From NCBI RefSeq assembly GCF_051020985.1, contig NW_027475138.1, forward strand, positions 62,001-126,000: a stretch of DNA of 64,000 bases, in the 5' to 3' direction. Within the stretch, counting starts at the first letter, position 1, and the number at the start of each line of letters is the position of its first letter. A program made the position numbers and the translations under genes. Positions 25,213-38,178 of the stretch are shown here, piece by piece. Origin of the DNA: Nomia melanderi (taxonomy: Eukaryota > Arthropoda > Insecta > Hymenoptera > Halictidae). The notes beneath the pieces were generated by a model. The model was given only the letters and a program-made list of their open reading frames with translations, had not been told where the DNA came from and did not search any database.

Positions 25213-28185
25213 AAAAATTCAATATATATCTGGTGATATCTCGGGTGCTATTAGAGATAGCGGAATCAACCAAAGTGAATTATCTGCAGGAGGCCCTGGC
25301 GCATGAATCTGTGCAGCGGGACGACCTCGGACCACCAGTGGCCGAGAAAACCACCGTCTCATGGGGTCGGACACTCAGGGTCACTGGAAAATCCAATATA
25401 TATCTGGTGATATCTCGGGTGCTATTAGAGGCAGCACAATAAATCAAAGTGCATTGTCTGTAGGAGGCCCTGGCGCATGAATCTGTGCAGCGGGATCGAC
25501 CTCGGACCACCAGGGGCCGAGAAAATCACCGTCTCATGGGGCCGGACTGTCAGGGCCAGGGAAAAATCCAATATATATCTGGTGATATCTCGGGTGCTAT
25601 TAGAAATAGCGCAATAAATCAAAGTGAATTATCTGCAGGGGGCCCTGGCGCATGAATCTGTGCAGCGGGAACGACCTCGGACCACCAGGGGCCGAGAAAA
25701 CCACCGACACATGGGGCCGGGCACTCAGGGTCAGGGAAAAATCCAATATATATCTGGTTATATCTCGGGTGCTATTACAGATAGCGCAATAAATCATAGT
25801 GCATTGTCTGTAGGAGGCCCTGGCGCATGAATCTGTGCACCGGGATCGCCCTCGGACCACCAGGGGCCGAGAAAACCACCGACACATGGGTCCGGACACT
25901 CAGGGTCGGGGAAAAATTCAATATATATCTGGTGATATCTCGGGTGCTCTTACAGACAGCGCACTAAACCAAAGTGAATTATCTGCGGGGAGCCCTGGCG
26001 CATGAATCTGTGCAGCGGGAGCGACCTCGGACCACCAGGGGCCGAGAAAACCACCGTCTCATGGGGCCGGACACTCAGGGTCGGGGAAAAATCCAATATA
26101 TATCTGGTGATATCTCGCTTGCTATTACAGATAGCGCAATAAATCAAAGTGCATTGTCTGTAGGAGGCCCTGGCGCATGAATCTGTGCAGCGGGAACGAC
26201 CTCGGACCCCCAGGGGTCGAGAAAACCACCGTCTCATGGGGCCGGACACACAGGGTCAGGGGAAAATCCAATATATACATGGTGATATCTCGGGTGCTAT
26301 TACAGATAGCGCAATAAATCAAAGTGCATTGTCTGTGGGAGGCCCTGGCGCATGAATCTGTGCAGCGAGATCGACCTCGGACCACCAGGGGCCGAGAAAA
26401 CCACCGACACATGGGGCCGGACACTCAGCGTCGGGGAAAAATCCAATATATATCTGGTGATATCTCGGGTGCTATTAGAGATAGCGCAATAAATCAAACT
26501 GCATTGTCTGTAGGAAGCCCTGGCGCATGAATCTGTGCAGCTGGATCGACCTCGGACCACCAGGGGCCGAGAAAATCACCGTCTCATGGGGCCGGACTGT
26601 CAGGGCCAGGGGAAAATCCAATATATATCTGGTGATATCTCGGGTGCTATTACAGATAGCGCAATAAATCATAGTGCATTGTCTGTAGGAGGCCCTGGCG
26701 CATGAATCTGTGCAGCGGCATGGCCCTCGGACCACGAGGGGCCGAGAAAACCACCGACACATGGGTCCGGACACTCAGGGTCGGGGAAAAATTCAATATA
26801 TATCTGGTGATATCTCGGGTGCTCTTACAGATAGCGCACTAAACCAAAGTGAATTATCTGCGGGGGGCCCTGCCGCATGAATCTGTGCAGCGGGAGCGAC
26901 CTCGGACCACCAGGGGCCGAGAAAACCACCGACACATGGGGCCGGACTGTCAGGGACAGGGAAAAACCCAATATATATCTGGTGATATCTCGGGTGCTAT
27001 TAGAGATAGCGCACTAAACCAAAGTGAATTATCAGCAGGGGGCCCTGGCGCATGTATCTGTGCAGCGGGAACGACCTCGGACCACCAGGGGCCGAGAAAA
27101 CCACCGACACATGGAGCCGGACACCCAAGGTCATGTAAAAATCCAGGATGTATCTGATGATATCTCGGGTGCTATTAGAGATAGCGCACTAAACCAAAGT
27201 TAATTATCTGCAGGGGTCACTGGCGCATGAATCTGTGCAGCGGGATCGACCTCGGACCACCAGGGGCCGAGAAAATCACCGTCTCATGGGGCCGGACTGT
27301 CAGGGCCAGGGAAAAATCCAATATATATCTGGTGATATCTCGGGTGCTATTAGAAATAGCGCAAGAAATCAAAGTGAATTATCTGCAGGGGGCCGTGGCG
27401 CATGAATCTGTGCAGCGGGAACGACCTCGGCCCACCAGGGGCCGAGAAAACCACCGACAAATGCGGCCGGACTGTCAGGGTCAGGGAAAAATCCAATATA
27501 TATCTGGTGAGATCTCGGGTGCTATTAGAGATAGCGCAATAAATCATAGGGCATTGTCTGTAGGAGGCCCTGGCGCATGAATCTGTGCAGTGGGATCGCC
27601 CTCGGACCACCAGGGGCCGAGAAAACCACCGACACATGGGTCCGGACACTCAGGGTCGGGGAAAAATTCAATATATATCTGGTGATATCTCGGGAGCTTT
27701 TACAGATAGCGCAATAAATCAAAGTGCATTGTCTGTAGGAGGCCCTGGCGCATGAATCTGTGCCGCGGCATGGCCCTCGGACCACCAGGGGCCGAGAAAA
27801 CCACCGACACATGGGTCCGGAAACTCAGGGTCGGGGAAAAATTCAATATATATCTGGTGATATCTCGGGTGCTCTTACAGATAGCGCACTAAACCAAAGT
27901 GAATTATCTGCGGGGGGCCCTGGCGCATGAATCTGTGCAGCGGGAGCGACCTCGGACACCAGGGGCCGAGAAAACCACCGACACATGTGGCCGAACTGTC
28001 AGGGTCGGGGAAAAATCCAATAAATATCTGGTGATATCTCGGGTGCTATTACAGATAGCGCAATAAACCAAAGTGAATTATCTGCAGGAGGCCATGGCGC
28101 ACGAATCTGTGCAGCGGGAACGGTCTCGGACCACCAGGGGCCGACAAAACCACCGTCTCATGGGGCCGGACACTCACGGTCGGGG
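25213..28185 (+). repeat. 17-mer HOR (2,973 bp), copy 2
   Basis: This is the second copy of the 22,240 unit. Homology switches on sharply at about 25,213-25,230. Near-identity weakens after about 26,955, where TTAGAGATAGCGCACTAAACC replaces TTAGAAATAGCGCAAGAAATC. The final AGGCCATGGCGCACG monomer recurs near 28,073, matching 25,101 at offset 2,972. Confidence 0.85.
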
Positions 28186-28384
28186 AAAAATTCAATATAT
28201 ATCTGGTGATATCTCGGGTGCTTTTACAGATAGCGCACTAAACCAAAGTGAGTTATCTGCAGGGGGCCCTGTCGCATGAATCTGTGCAGCGGGAACGACC
28301 TCGGACCACCAGGTGCCGAGAAAACCTCCGACACATGGGGCCGATCTGTCTGGGTCGGGGAAAAATCCAATATATACATATGGT

Positions 28385-29550
28385 GATATCTCGGGTGCTA
28401 TTAGAGATAGTGCAATAAATCAAAGTGCATTGTCTATAGGAGGCCCTAGCGCATGAATCTGTGCAGCGGGAACGACCTCGGACCACCAGGGGCCGAGAAA
28501 ACTACCGTCTCATGGGGCCGGACACACAGGGCCAGGGAAAAATCCAATATATATCTGGTGATATCTCGGGTGCTATTACAGATAGCGCAATAAATCATAG
28601 TGCATTGTCTGTAGGAGGCCCTGGCGCATGAATCTGTGCAGCGGCATGGCCCTCGGACCACCAGGGGCCGAGAAAACCACCGACACATGGGTCCGGACAC
28701 TCAGGGTCGGGGAAAAATTCAATATATATCTGGTGATATCTCGGGTGCTCTTACAGATAGCGCACTAAACCAAAGTGAATTATCTGCGGGGGGCCCTGGC
28801 GCATGAATCTGTGCAGCGGGAGCGACCTCGGACCACCAGGGGCCGAGAAAACCACCGACACATGGGGCCGAACTGTCAGGGTCGGGGAAAAATCCAATAT
28901 ATATCTGGTGATATCTCGGGTGCTATTACAGATAGCGCAATAAATCAAAGTGCATTGTCTGTAGGAGGCCCTGGCGCATGAATCTGTGCAGCGGGAACGA
29001 CCTCGGACACCCAGGGGTCGAGAAAACCACCGTCTCATGGGGCCGGACACACAGGGTCAGGGGAAAATCCAATATATACATGGTGATATCTCGGGTGCTA
29101 TTAGAGATAGCGCAATAAATCAAAGTGCATTGTCTATAGGAGGCCCTAGCGCATGAATCTGTGCAGCGGGAACGACCTCGGACCACCAGGGGCCGAGAAA
29201 ACTACCGTCTCATGGGGCCGGACACACAGGGCCAGGGAAAAATCGAATATATATCTGGTGATATCTCGGGTGCTATTACAGATAGCGCAATAAATCATAG
29301 TGCATTGTTTGTAGGATGCCCTGGCGCATGAATCTGTGCAGCGGCATGGCCCTCGGACCACCAGGGGCCGAGAAAACCACCGACACATGGGTCCGGACAC
29401 TCAGGGTCGGGGAAAAATTCAATATATATCTGGTGATATCTCGGGTGCTCTTACAGATAGCGCACTAAACCAAAGTGAATTATCTGCGGGGGGCCCTGGC
29501 GCATGAATCTGTGCAGCGGGAGCGACCTCGGACCACCAGGGGCCGAGAAA
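28385..29550 (+). repeat. Tandem 4-mer HOR (700 bp), partial second copy
   Basis: Positions about 28,385-28,850 recur at 29,085-29,550 with an offset of 700 bp. Markers are ATATACAT, CTATAGGAGGCCCTAGCGC, GGACACACAGGGCCAGGG, AATCATAGTGC and GCGGCATGGCCC. Segments of this block also match the start of the second 9.1-kb unit near 38,319-38,860. Confidence 0.8.
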
Positions 29551-30030
29551 ACCACCGTCTCATGGGGCCGGACACACAGGGTCAGGGGAAAATCCAATAT
29601 ATACATGGTGATATCTCGGGTGCTATTAGAGATAGCGCAATAAATCAAACTGCATTGTCTGTAGGAAGCCCTGGCGCATGAATCTGTGCAGCGGGAGCGA
29701 CCTCGGACCACCAGGGGCCGAGAAAATCACCGTCTCGTGGGGCCGGACTGTCAGGGCCAGGGGAAAATCCAATATATATCGGGTGATATCTCGGCTGCTC
29801 TTACACTTAGCGCACTAAATCAAAGTGCATTGTCTGTAGGAGGCCCTGGCGCCTGTATCTGTGCAGCGGGATCGACCTCGGACCACCAGGGGCCTAGAAA
29901 ATCACCGACTCATGGGGCCGGACTGTCAGGGTCAGGGAAAAATCCAATATGTGTCTGGTGATATCTCGGGTGCTATTAGAGATAGCGCACGAATCAAAGT
30001 GAATTATCTGCAGGAGGCCCTGGCGCATGA
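29551..30030 (+). repeat. Irregular monomers near the 5' end of macro-repeat copy 1
   Basis: The unit near 29,560-29,650 repeats variants from about 29,030 (offset 525 bp). The following units carry ATATATCGGGTGATATC, CTTACACTTAGCGC and GGCGCCTGTATC near 29,780-29,860, variants I do not see elsewhere. The part at 29,221-30,031 is one monomer longer than the corresponding part of copy 2 (38,319-38,954). Only satellite is present. Confidence 0.6.
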
Positions 30031-33000
30031 ATCAGTGCAGCGGGAACGACCTCGGACGACCAGGGGCCGAGAAAACCACAGTCTCATGGGGCCGGACACT
30101 CAGGGTCAGGCGAAAATCCAATATATATCTGGTGATATCTCGGGTGCTATTGCAGATAGCGCAATAAATCAAGGTGCATTGTCTGTAGGAGGCCCTGGCG
30201 CATGAATCTGTGCAGCGGGAACGACCTCCAGATACCAGGGTCCGAGAAAACCACCGTTTCATGGGGGCCGGCAACTCAGGGTCAGGGAAAAATCCAGCAG
30301 ATATCTGGTGATATCTCGGGTGCTATTAGAGATAGCGCGATAAATCAAAGTGCATTGTCTGCAGGAAGCCCTGGCGCATGATTCTGTGCAGCGGGAACGA
30401 CCTCGGACCACCAGGGGCCGAGACAACAACCGTCTCATGGGGCCGGACACTCAGGGTCATGGAAAAATCCAATATATATCTGGTGATATCCCGGGTTATA
30501 TTACAGATAGCACAATAAATCAAAGTGCATTGTCTGTTGGAGGCCCTGCCGCATGAATGTCTGCAGCGGGAACGACCTCGGACCACCAGGGGCCGAGAAA
30601 ACCACAGTCTCATGGGGTCGGACACTCAGGGTCAGGGGAAAATCCAATATATATCTGGTGATATCTCGGGTGCTATTAGAGATAGCGCAATAAACCAAAG
30701 TGAATTATCTGCAGGAGGCCCTGGCGCATGAATCTGTGCAGCGGGAACGACCTCGGACCACCAGGGGCCGAGACAACAACCGTCTCATAGGGCCGCACAC
30801 TCAGGGTCAGGCAAAAATCCAATATATATCTGGTGATATCTCGGGTGCTATTACAGATAGCGCAATAAATCAAAGTGCATTGTCTGTAGGAGGCCCTGGC
30901 GCATGAATCAGTGCAGCGGGAACGACCTCGGACGACCAGGGGCCGAGAAAACCACAGTCTCATGGGGGCCGGCAACTCAGTGTCAAGGAAAAATCCAGCA
31001 GATATCTGGTGATATCTCGGGTGCAATTAGAGATAGCGCGATAAATCAAAGTGCATTGTCTGCAGGAAGCCCTGGCGCATGATTCTGTGCAGCGGGAACG
31101 ACCTCGGACCACAAGGGGCCGAGAAAATCACAGTCTCATGGGGCCTGACACTCAGGGTCAGGGGATAATCCAATATATATCTGGTGATATCTCGGGTGCT
31201 ATTTGAGATAGCGCAATAAACCAAAGTGAATTATCTGCAGGAGGCCCTGGCGCATGAATCCGTGAAGCGGGAACGACCTCGGACCGCCAGGGGCCGAGAC
31301 AACAACCATCTCATGGGGACGGACACTCAGGGTCAGGGAAAAATCCAATATATATCTGGTGATATCTCGGGTGCTATTAGAGATAGCGCGATAAATCAAA
31401 GTGCATTGTCTGCAGGAAGCACTGGCGCATGATTCTGTGCAGCGGGAACGACCTCGGACCACAAGGGGCCGAGAAAATCACAGTCTCATGGGGCCGGACA
31501 CTCAGGGTCAGGGGAAAATCCAATATATATCTGGTGATATCTCGGGTTATATTACAGATAGCACAATAAATCAAAGTGCATTGTCCGTAGGAGGCCCTGC
31601 CGCATGAATGTCTGCAGCGGGAACGACCTCGGACCACCAAGGGCCGAGAAAACCACAGTCTCATGAGGCCGGACACTCAGGGTCAGGGGAAAATTCAATA
31701 TATATCTGCTGATATCTCGGGTGCTATTACAGATAGGGCAATAAATCAAAGTGCATTGTCTGTAGGAGGCCCTGCCGCATGAATCTCTGCAGCGGGTACG
31801 ACCACGGACCACCAGGGGCCGAGAAAACCACAGTCACATGGGGCCGGACACTCAGGGTCAGGGGAAAATCCAATATATATCTGGTGATATCTCGGGTGCT
31901 ATTAGAGATAGCGCAATAAACCAAAGTGAATTATCTGCAGGAGGCCCTGGCGCATGAATGGGTGCAGCGGGAACGTCGTCGGACCTCCAGGGACCGAGAC
32001 AACCACCGTCTCATGGGGCCGGACACTCAGGGTCAGGGTAAAATCCAATATATATCTGGTGATATCTCGGGTGCTATTACAGATAGCGCAATAAATCAAA
32101 GTGCATTGTCTGTAGGAGGCCCTGGCGCATGAATCTGTGCAGAGGGAACGACCTCGGACCACCAGGGGCCGAGAAAACCACCGTCTCATGGCGCCGGACA
32201 CTCAGGGTCTGGGGAAAATCCAATATATATCTGGTGATATCTCGGGTGCTATTATAGATAGCGCAATAAATCAAAGTGCATTGTCTGTAGGAGGCCCTGG
32301 CGCATGAATCTGTGTAGCGGGAACGACCTCGGACCACCAGGGACCGAGAAAACCACAGTCTCATGGGGCCGGACACGCAGGGTCAGGGTAAAATTCAATA
32401 TATATCTGGTGATATCTCGGGTGCTATTAGAGATAGCACAAGAAACCAAAGTGAATTATCTGCAGGAGGCCCTGGCGCCAGAATCTGTGCAGCGGGAACG
32501 ACCTCGGACCACCAGGGGCCGAGACAACAACCGTCTCATGGGGCCGGACACTCAGGGTCATGGAAAAATCCAATATATATCTGGTGATATCTCGGGTTAT
32601 ATTACAGATAGCACAATAAATCAAAGTGCATTGTCTGTAGGAGGCCCTGGCGCATGAATCTGTGCAGAGGGAACGACCTCGGACCAGCAGGGGCCGAGAA
32701 AACCACCGTCTCATGGGGCCGGACACTCAGGGTCAAGGAAAAATCCAATATATATCTGATGATATCTCGGGTGCTATACGGATGGAGCAATAAATCAAAG
32801 TGCATTGTCTGTAGGAGGCCCTGGCGCATGAATCTGTGCAGCGGGAACGACCTCGGACCTCCAGGGGCCGAGACAACCACCGTCCCACGGGGCCGGACAC
32901 TCAGGGTCAGGGGAAAATCCAATATATATCCGGTGATATCTCGGGTGCTATTAGAGATAGCGCAATAAACCAAAGTGAATTATCTGCAGGAGGCCCTGGC

Positions 33001-35671
33001 GCATGAATCTGTGCAGCGGGAACGACCTCGGACCACCAGGGGCCGAGAAAACCACCGTCTCATGGGGCCGGACACACAGGGTCAAGGAAAAATCCAATAT
33101 ATATCTGATGATATCTCGGGTGCTATTACGGATGGCGCAATAAATCAAAGTGCATTGTCTGTAGGAGGCCCTGGCGCATGAATCTGTGCAGCGGGAACGA
33201 CCTCGGACCTCCAGGAGCCGAGACAACCACCGTCTCATGGGGACGGACACTCAGGTTCAGGGAAGAATCCAATATATATCTTGTGATATCTCGGGTGCTA
33301 TTAGAGATAGCGCAATAAACCAAAGTGAATTATCTGCAGGAGGCCCTGGCGCATGAATCAGTGCATCGGGAACGACCTCGGACCACGAGGGACCGAGAAA
33401 ACCATCGACGCATGGGGCCGGACTGACAGGGTCAGGTTAAAATCCAATATATATCTGGTGATATCTCGGGTGCTATTACAGATAGCGCAATAAATCAAAG
33501 TGCATTGCCTGTAGGAGTCCCTGGCGCATGAACCTGTGCAGCGGGATCGACCTCGGACCACCAGGGGCCGAGAAAATCACCGTCTCATGGGGCCGGACAC
33601 TCAGGGTCGGGGAAAAATCCAATATATATCTGGTGATATCTCGAGTGCTATTACAGATAGCGCAACAAATCAAAGTGCATTGTCTGTAGGAGGCCCTGGC
33701 GCATGAATCTGTGCAGCGGGAACGACCTCGGACCACCAGAGGCCGAGAAAACCACAGTCTCATGGGGCCGGATACTCAGGGTCAGGGGAAAATCCAATAT
33801 ATATCTGGTGATATCTCGGGTATTATTAGAGATAGCGCAATAAACCAAAGTGGATTATCTGCAGGAGGCCCTGGCGCATGAATCTGTGCATCGGGAACGA
33901 CCTCGGACCAGCAGGGGCCGAGAAAACCACCGTCTCATGGGGCCGGACACTCAGGGTCAAGGAAAAATCCAATATATATCTGATGATATCTCGGGTGCTA
34001 TTACGGATGGAGCAATAAATCAAAGTGCATTGTCTGTAGGAGGCCCTGGCGCATGAATCTGTGCAGCGGGAACGACCTCGGACCTCCAGGGGCCGAGACA
34101 ACCACCGTCTCACGGGGCCGGACACTCAGGGTCAGGGGAAAATCCAATATATATCTGGTGATATCTCGGGTGCTATTAGAGATAGCGCAATAAACCAAAG
34201 TGAATTATCTGCAGGAGGCTCTGGCGCATGAATCTGTGCAGCGGGAACGACCTCGTACCACCAGGGGCCGAGAAAACCACCGTCTCATGGGGCCGGACAC
34301 ACAGGGTCAAGGAAAAATCCAATATATATCTGATGATATCTCGGGTGCTATTACGGATGGCGCAATAAATCAAAGTGCATTGTCTGTAGGAGGCCCTGGC
34401 GCATGAATCTGTGCCGCGGGAACGACCTCGGACCTCCAGGAGCCGAGACAACCACCGTCTCATGGGGACGGACACTCAGGGTCAGGGAAGAATCCAATAT
34501 ATATCTTGTGATATCTCGGGTGCTATTAGAGATAGCGCAATAAACCAAAGTGAATTATCTGCAGGAGGCCCTGGCGCATGAATCTGTGCAGAGGGAACGA
34601 CCTCGGACCACCAGGGGCCGAGAAAACCACCGTCTCATGGGGCCGGACACTCAGGGTCAGTGAAAAATCCAATATATGTCTGGTTATGTCTCGAGTGCTC
34701 TTACAGATAGGGCACTAAACCAAAGTGAATTATCTGCGGGGGGCCCTGGCGCATGAATCTGTGCAGCGGGAACGTCCTCGGACCACGAGGGACCGAGAAA
34801 ACCATCGACGCATGGGGCCGGACTGACAGGGTCAGGTTAAAATCCAATATATATCTGGTGATATCTCGGGTGCTATTACAGATAGCGCAATAAATCAAAG
34901 TGCATTGCCTGTAGGAGTCCCTGGCGCATGAATCTGTGCAGCGGGATCGACCTCGGACCACCAGGGGCCGAGAAAATCACCGTCTCATGGGGCCGGACTG
35001 TCAGGGTCAGGGAAAAGCCCAATATATATCTTGTGATATCTCGGGTGCTATTAGAGATAGCGCAATAAACCAAAGTGAATTATCTGCAGGAGGCCCTGGC
35101 GCATGAATCTGTGCAGCGGGAACGACCTCGGACCACCAGGGGCCGAGAAAACTACCGTCTCATGGGGCCGGACTGTCAGGGTCAGGGAAAAATCCAATAT
35201 ATATCTGGTGATATCTCGGGTGCTATTACAGATAGCGCAATAAATCAAAGTGCATTGCCTGTAGGAGTCCCTGGCGCATGAATCTGTGCAGCGGGATCGA
35301 CCTCGGACCACCAGGGGCCGAGAAAACCACCGTCTCATGGCGCCGGACACTCAGGGTCTGGGAAAAATCCAATATATATCTGGTGATATCTCGGGTGCTA
35401 TTAGAGATAGCGCAATAAGTCAAAGTGAATTATCTGCAGGGGGCCGCGTCGCATGAATCTGTGCAGCGGGATCGACCTCGGACCACCAGGGGCCGAGAAA
35501 ATCACCGCCTCATGGGGCCGGACTGTCAGGGTCAGGGTAAAGTCCAATATATACCTGGTGATATCTCGGGTGCTATTAGAGATAGCGCAATAAATCAAAG
35601 TGCATTGTCTGTAGGAGGCACTGGCGAATGAATCTGTGCAGCAGGAACGACCTCGGTCCACCAGGGGCCGA

Positions 35672-37030
35672 GGAAATTACAGATATCCGGAATCCCTCAC
35701 CCAAGGTCATGTAAAAATCCAGCATATATCTGGTGATATCTCGGGTGCTCTTACAGATAGCGCAATAAACCAAAGTGCCTTGTCTGCGGGAGGCCCTGGC
35801 GCATGAATCTGTGCAGCGGCAACGACATCGGACCACCAGGGGCCGAGGAAATCACCGCCTCATGGGGCCCGACTGTCAGGGTCAGGGAAAAGTCCAATAT
35901 ATATCTGGTGATATCTCGGGTGCTATTAGAGATAGCGCAATAAATCAAAGTGAATTATCTGCAGGGCGCCCTGTCGCATGAATCTGTGCAGCGGGAACCA
36001 CCTCGGACCACCAGGGGCCGAGAAAATCACCGTCTCGTGGGGCCGGACTGTCAGGGTCGGGGAAAAATCCAATATATATCTGGTGATATCTCCGGTGCTA
36101 TTAGAGATAGCGCAATAAATCAAAGTGCATTGTCTGTAGGAGGCACTGGCGAATGAATCTGTGCAGCAGGAACGACCTCGGTCCACCAGGGGCCGAGGAA
36201 ATTACAGATATCCGGAATCCGTCACCCAAGGTCATGTAAAAATCCAGCATATATCTGGTGATATCTCGGGTGCTCTTACAGATAGCGCAATAAACCAAAG
36301 TGCCTTGTCTGCGGGAGGCCCTGGCGCATGAATCTGTGCAGCGGCAACGACATCGGACCACCAGGGGCCGAGGAAATCACCGCCTCATGGGGCCGGACTG
36401 TCAGGGTCAGGGAAAAGTTCAATATATATCTGGTGATATCTCGGGTGCTATTAGAGATAGCGCAATAAATAAAAGTGAATTAACTGCAGGGCGCCCTGTC
36501 GCATGAATCTGTGCAGCGGGAACCACCACGGACCACCAGGTGCCGAGAAAATCACCGTCTCGTGGGGCCGGACTGTCAGGGTCGGGGAAAAATCCAATAT
36601 ATATCTGGTGATATCTCGGGTGCTATTAGAGATAGCACAATAAATCAAAGTGCATTGTCTGTAGGAGGCACTGGCGAATGAATCTGTGCAGCAGGAACGA
36701 CCTCGGTCCACCAGGGGCCGAGGAAATTACAGATATCCGGAATCCGTCACCCAAGGTCATGTAAAAATCCAGCATATATCTGGTGATATCTCGGGTGCTC
36801 TTACAGATAGCGCAATAAACCAAAGTGCCTTGTCTGCGGGAGGCCCTGGCGCATGAATCTGTGCAGCGGCAACGACATCGGACCACCAGGGGCCGAGGAA
36901 ATCACCGCCTCATGGGGCCGGACTGTCAGGGTCAGGGAAATGTCCTATATATATCTGGTGATATCTCGGGTGCTATTAGAGATAGCGCAATAAATCAAAG
37001 TGAATTATCTGCAGGGCGCCCTGTCGCATG
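35672..37030 (+). repeat. Trimeric HOR (525 bp), three copies in macro-repeat copy 1
   Basis: Type B patches at 35,672, 36,197 and 36,722 are exactly 525 bp apart. Each trimer consists of a GGCACTGGCGAATGAATC plus type B unit, a GTGCCTTGTCTGCGGG unit with GCGGCAACGACATCGG, and a GCAGGGCGCCCTGTCGC unit. The middle trimer carries private changes AATAAATAAAAGTG and TTAACTGCAGG near 36,468. Macro-repeat copy 2 has only two such trimers. Confidence 0.9.
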
Positions 37031-38178
37031 AATCTGTGCAGCGGGAACCACCTCGGACCACCAGGGGCCGAGGAAGCCACCGTCTCATGGGGCTGGACTG
37101 TCAGGGTCAGGGAAAAATCCATTATATATCTTGTGATATCTCGGGTGCTATTACAGATAGCGCAATAAATCAAAGTGCATTGTCTGTAGGAGGCCCGGCC
37201 GCGTCAATCTGGGCAGCGGGAACGACCTCGGACCACCAGGGGCCGAGACAACCACAGTCTAATGGGGCCGGACACTCAGGGTCAGTGAAAAATCCAATAT
37301 ATATCTGGTGATATCTCGGGTGCTATTACAGATAGCGCAATAAATCAAAGTGCATTGTCTGTAGGAGGCCCTGCCGCATGAATCTCTGCAGCGGGAACGA
37401 CCTCGGACCACCAGGGGCCGAGAAAACCACAGTCTCATGAGGCCGGACACTCAGGGTCAGGGGAAAATTCAATATATATCTGGTGATATCTCGGGTGCTA
37501 TTACAGATAGCGCAATAAATCAAAGTGCATTATCTGCAGGAGGCCCTGGCGCATGAATCTGTGCAGCGGGACCGACCTCGGACCACCAGGGGCCGAGAAA
37601 ACCACCGTCTCATGGGGCCGGACACTCAGGGTCAGGGGAAAACCCAAAATATATCTGGTGATATCTTGGGTGCTATTACAGATAGCGCAATAAATCAAAG
37701 TGAATATCTGCAGGCGGCCCTGGCGCATGAATCTGTGCAGCGGGATCGACCTCGGACCACCAGGGGCCGAGGAAATCACCGCCTCATGGGGCCGGACTGT
37801 CTGGGTCAGGGAAAAGTCCAATATATATCTGGTGATATCTCGGCTGCTATTAGAGATAGCGCAATAAACGAAAGTGAATTATCTGCAGGCGGCCCTGGCG
37901 CATGGATCTGTGCAGCGGGAACGACCTCGGACCACCAGGGGCCGAGGAAATAACCGCCTCATGGGCCGGACTGTCAGGGTCAGGGAAAAGTCCAATATAT
38001 ATCTGTTGATATCTCGGGTGCTATTAGAGATAGAACAATAAATCAAAGTGCATTGTCTGTAGGAGGCACTGGCGAATGAATCTGTGCAGCGGGAACGACC
38101 TCGGTCCACCAGGGGCCGAGGAAATTACAGATATCCGGAATCCGTCACCCATGGTCATGTAAAAATCCAGCATATATC
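35672..38178 (+). repeat. Type B diverged monomers, cluster 4 (4 copies)
   Basis: Patch starts are at 35,672, 36,197, 36,722 and 38,120. This subtype has GGTCCACCAGGGGCCGAGG before the patch and ACAGATATCCGGAATCC inside it, and is distinct from clusters 1-3. Equivalent copies in macro-repeat copy 2 are at 45,295, 45,820 and 47,218. One more, at 51,939, lies in a displaced block. Confidence 0.85.
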
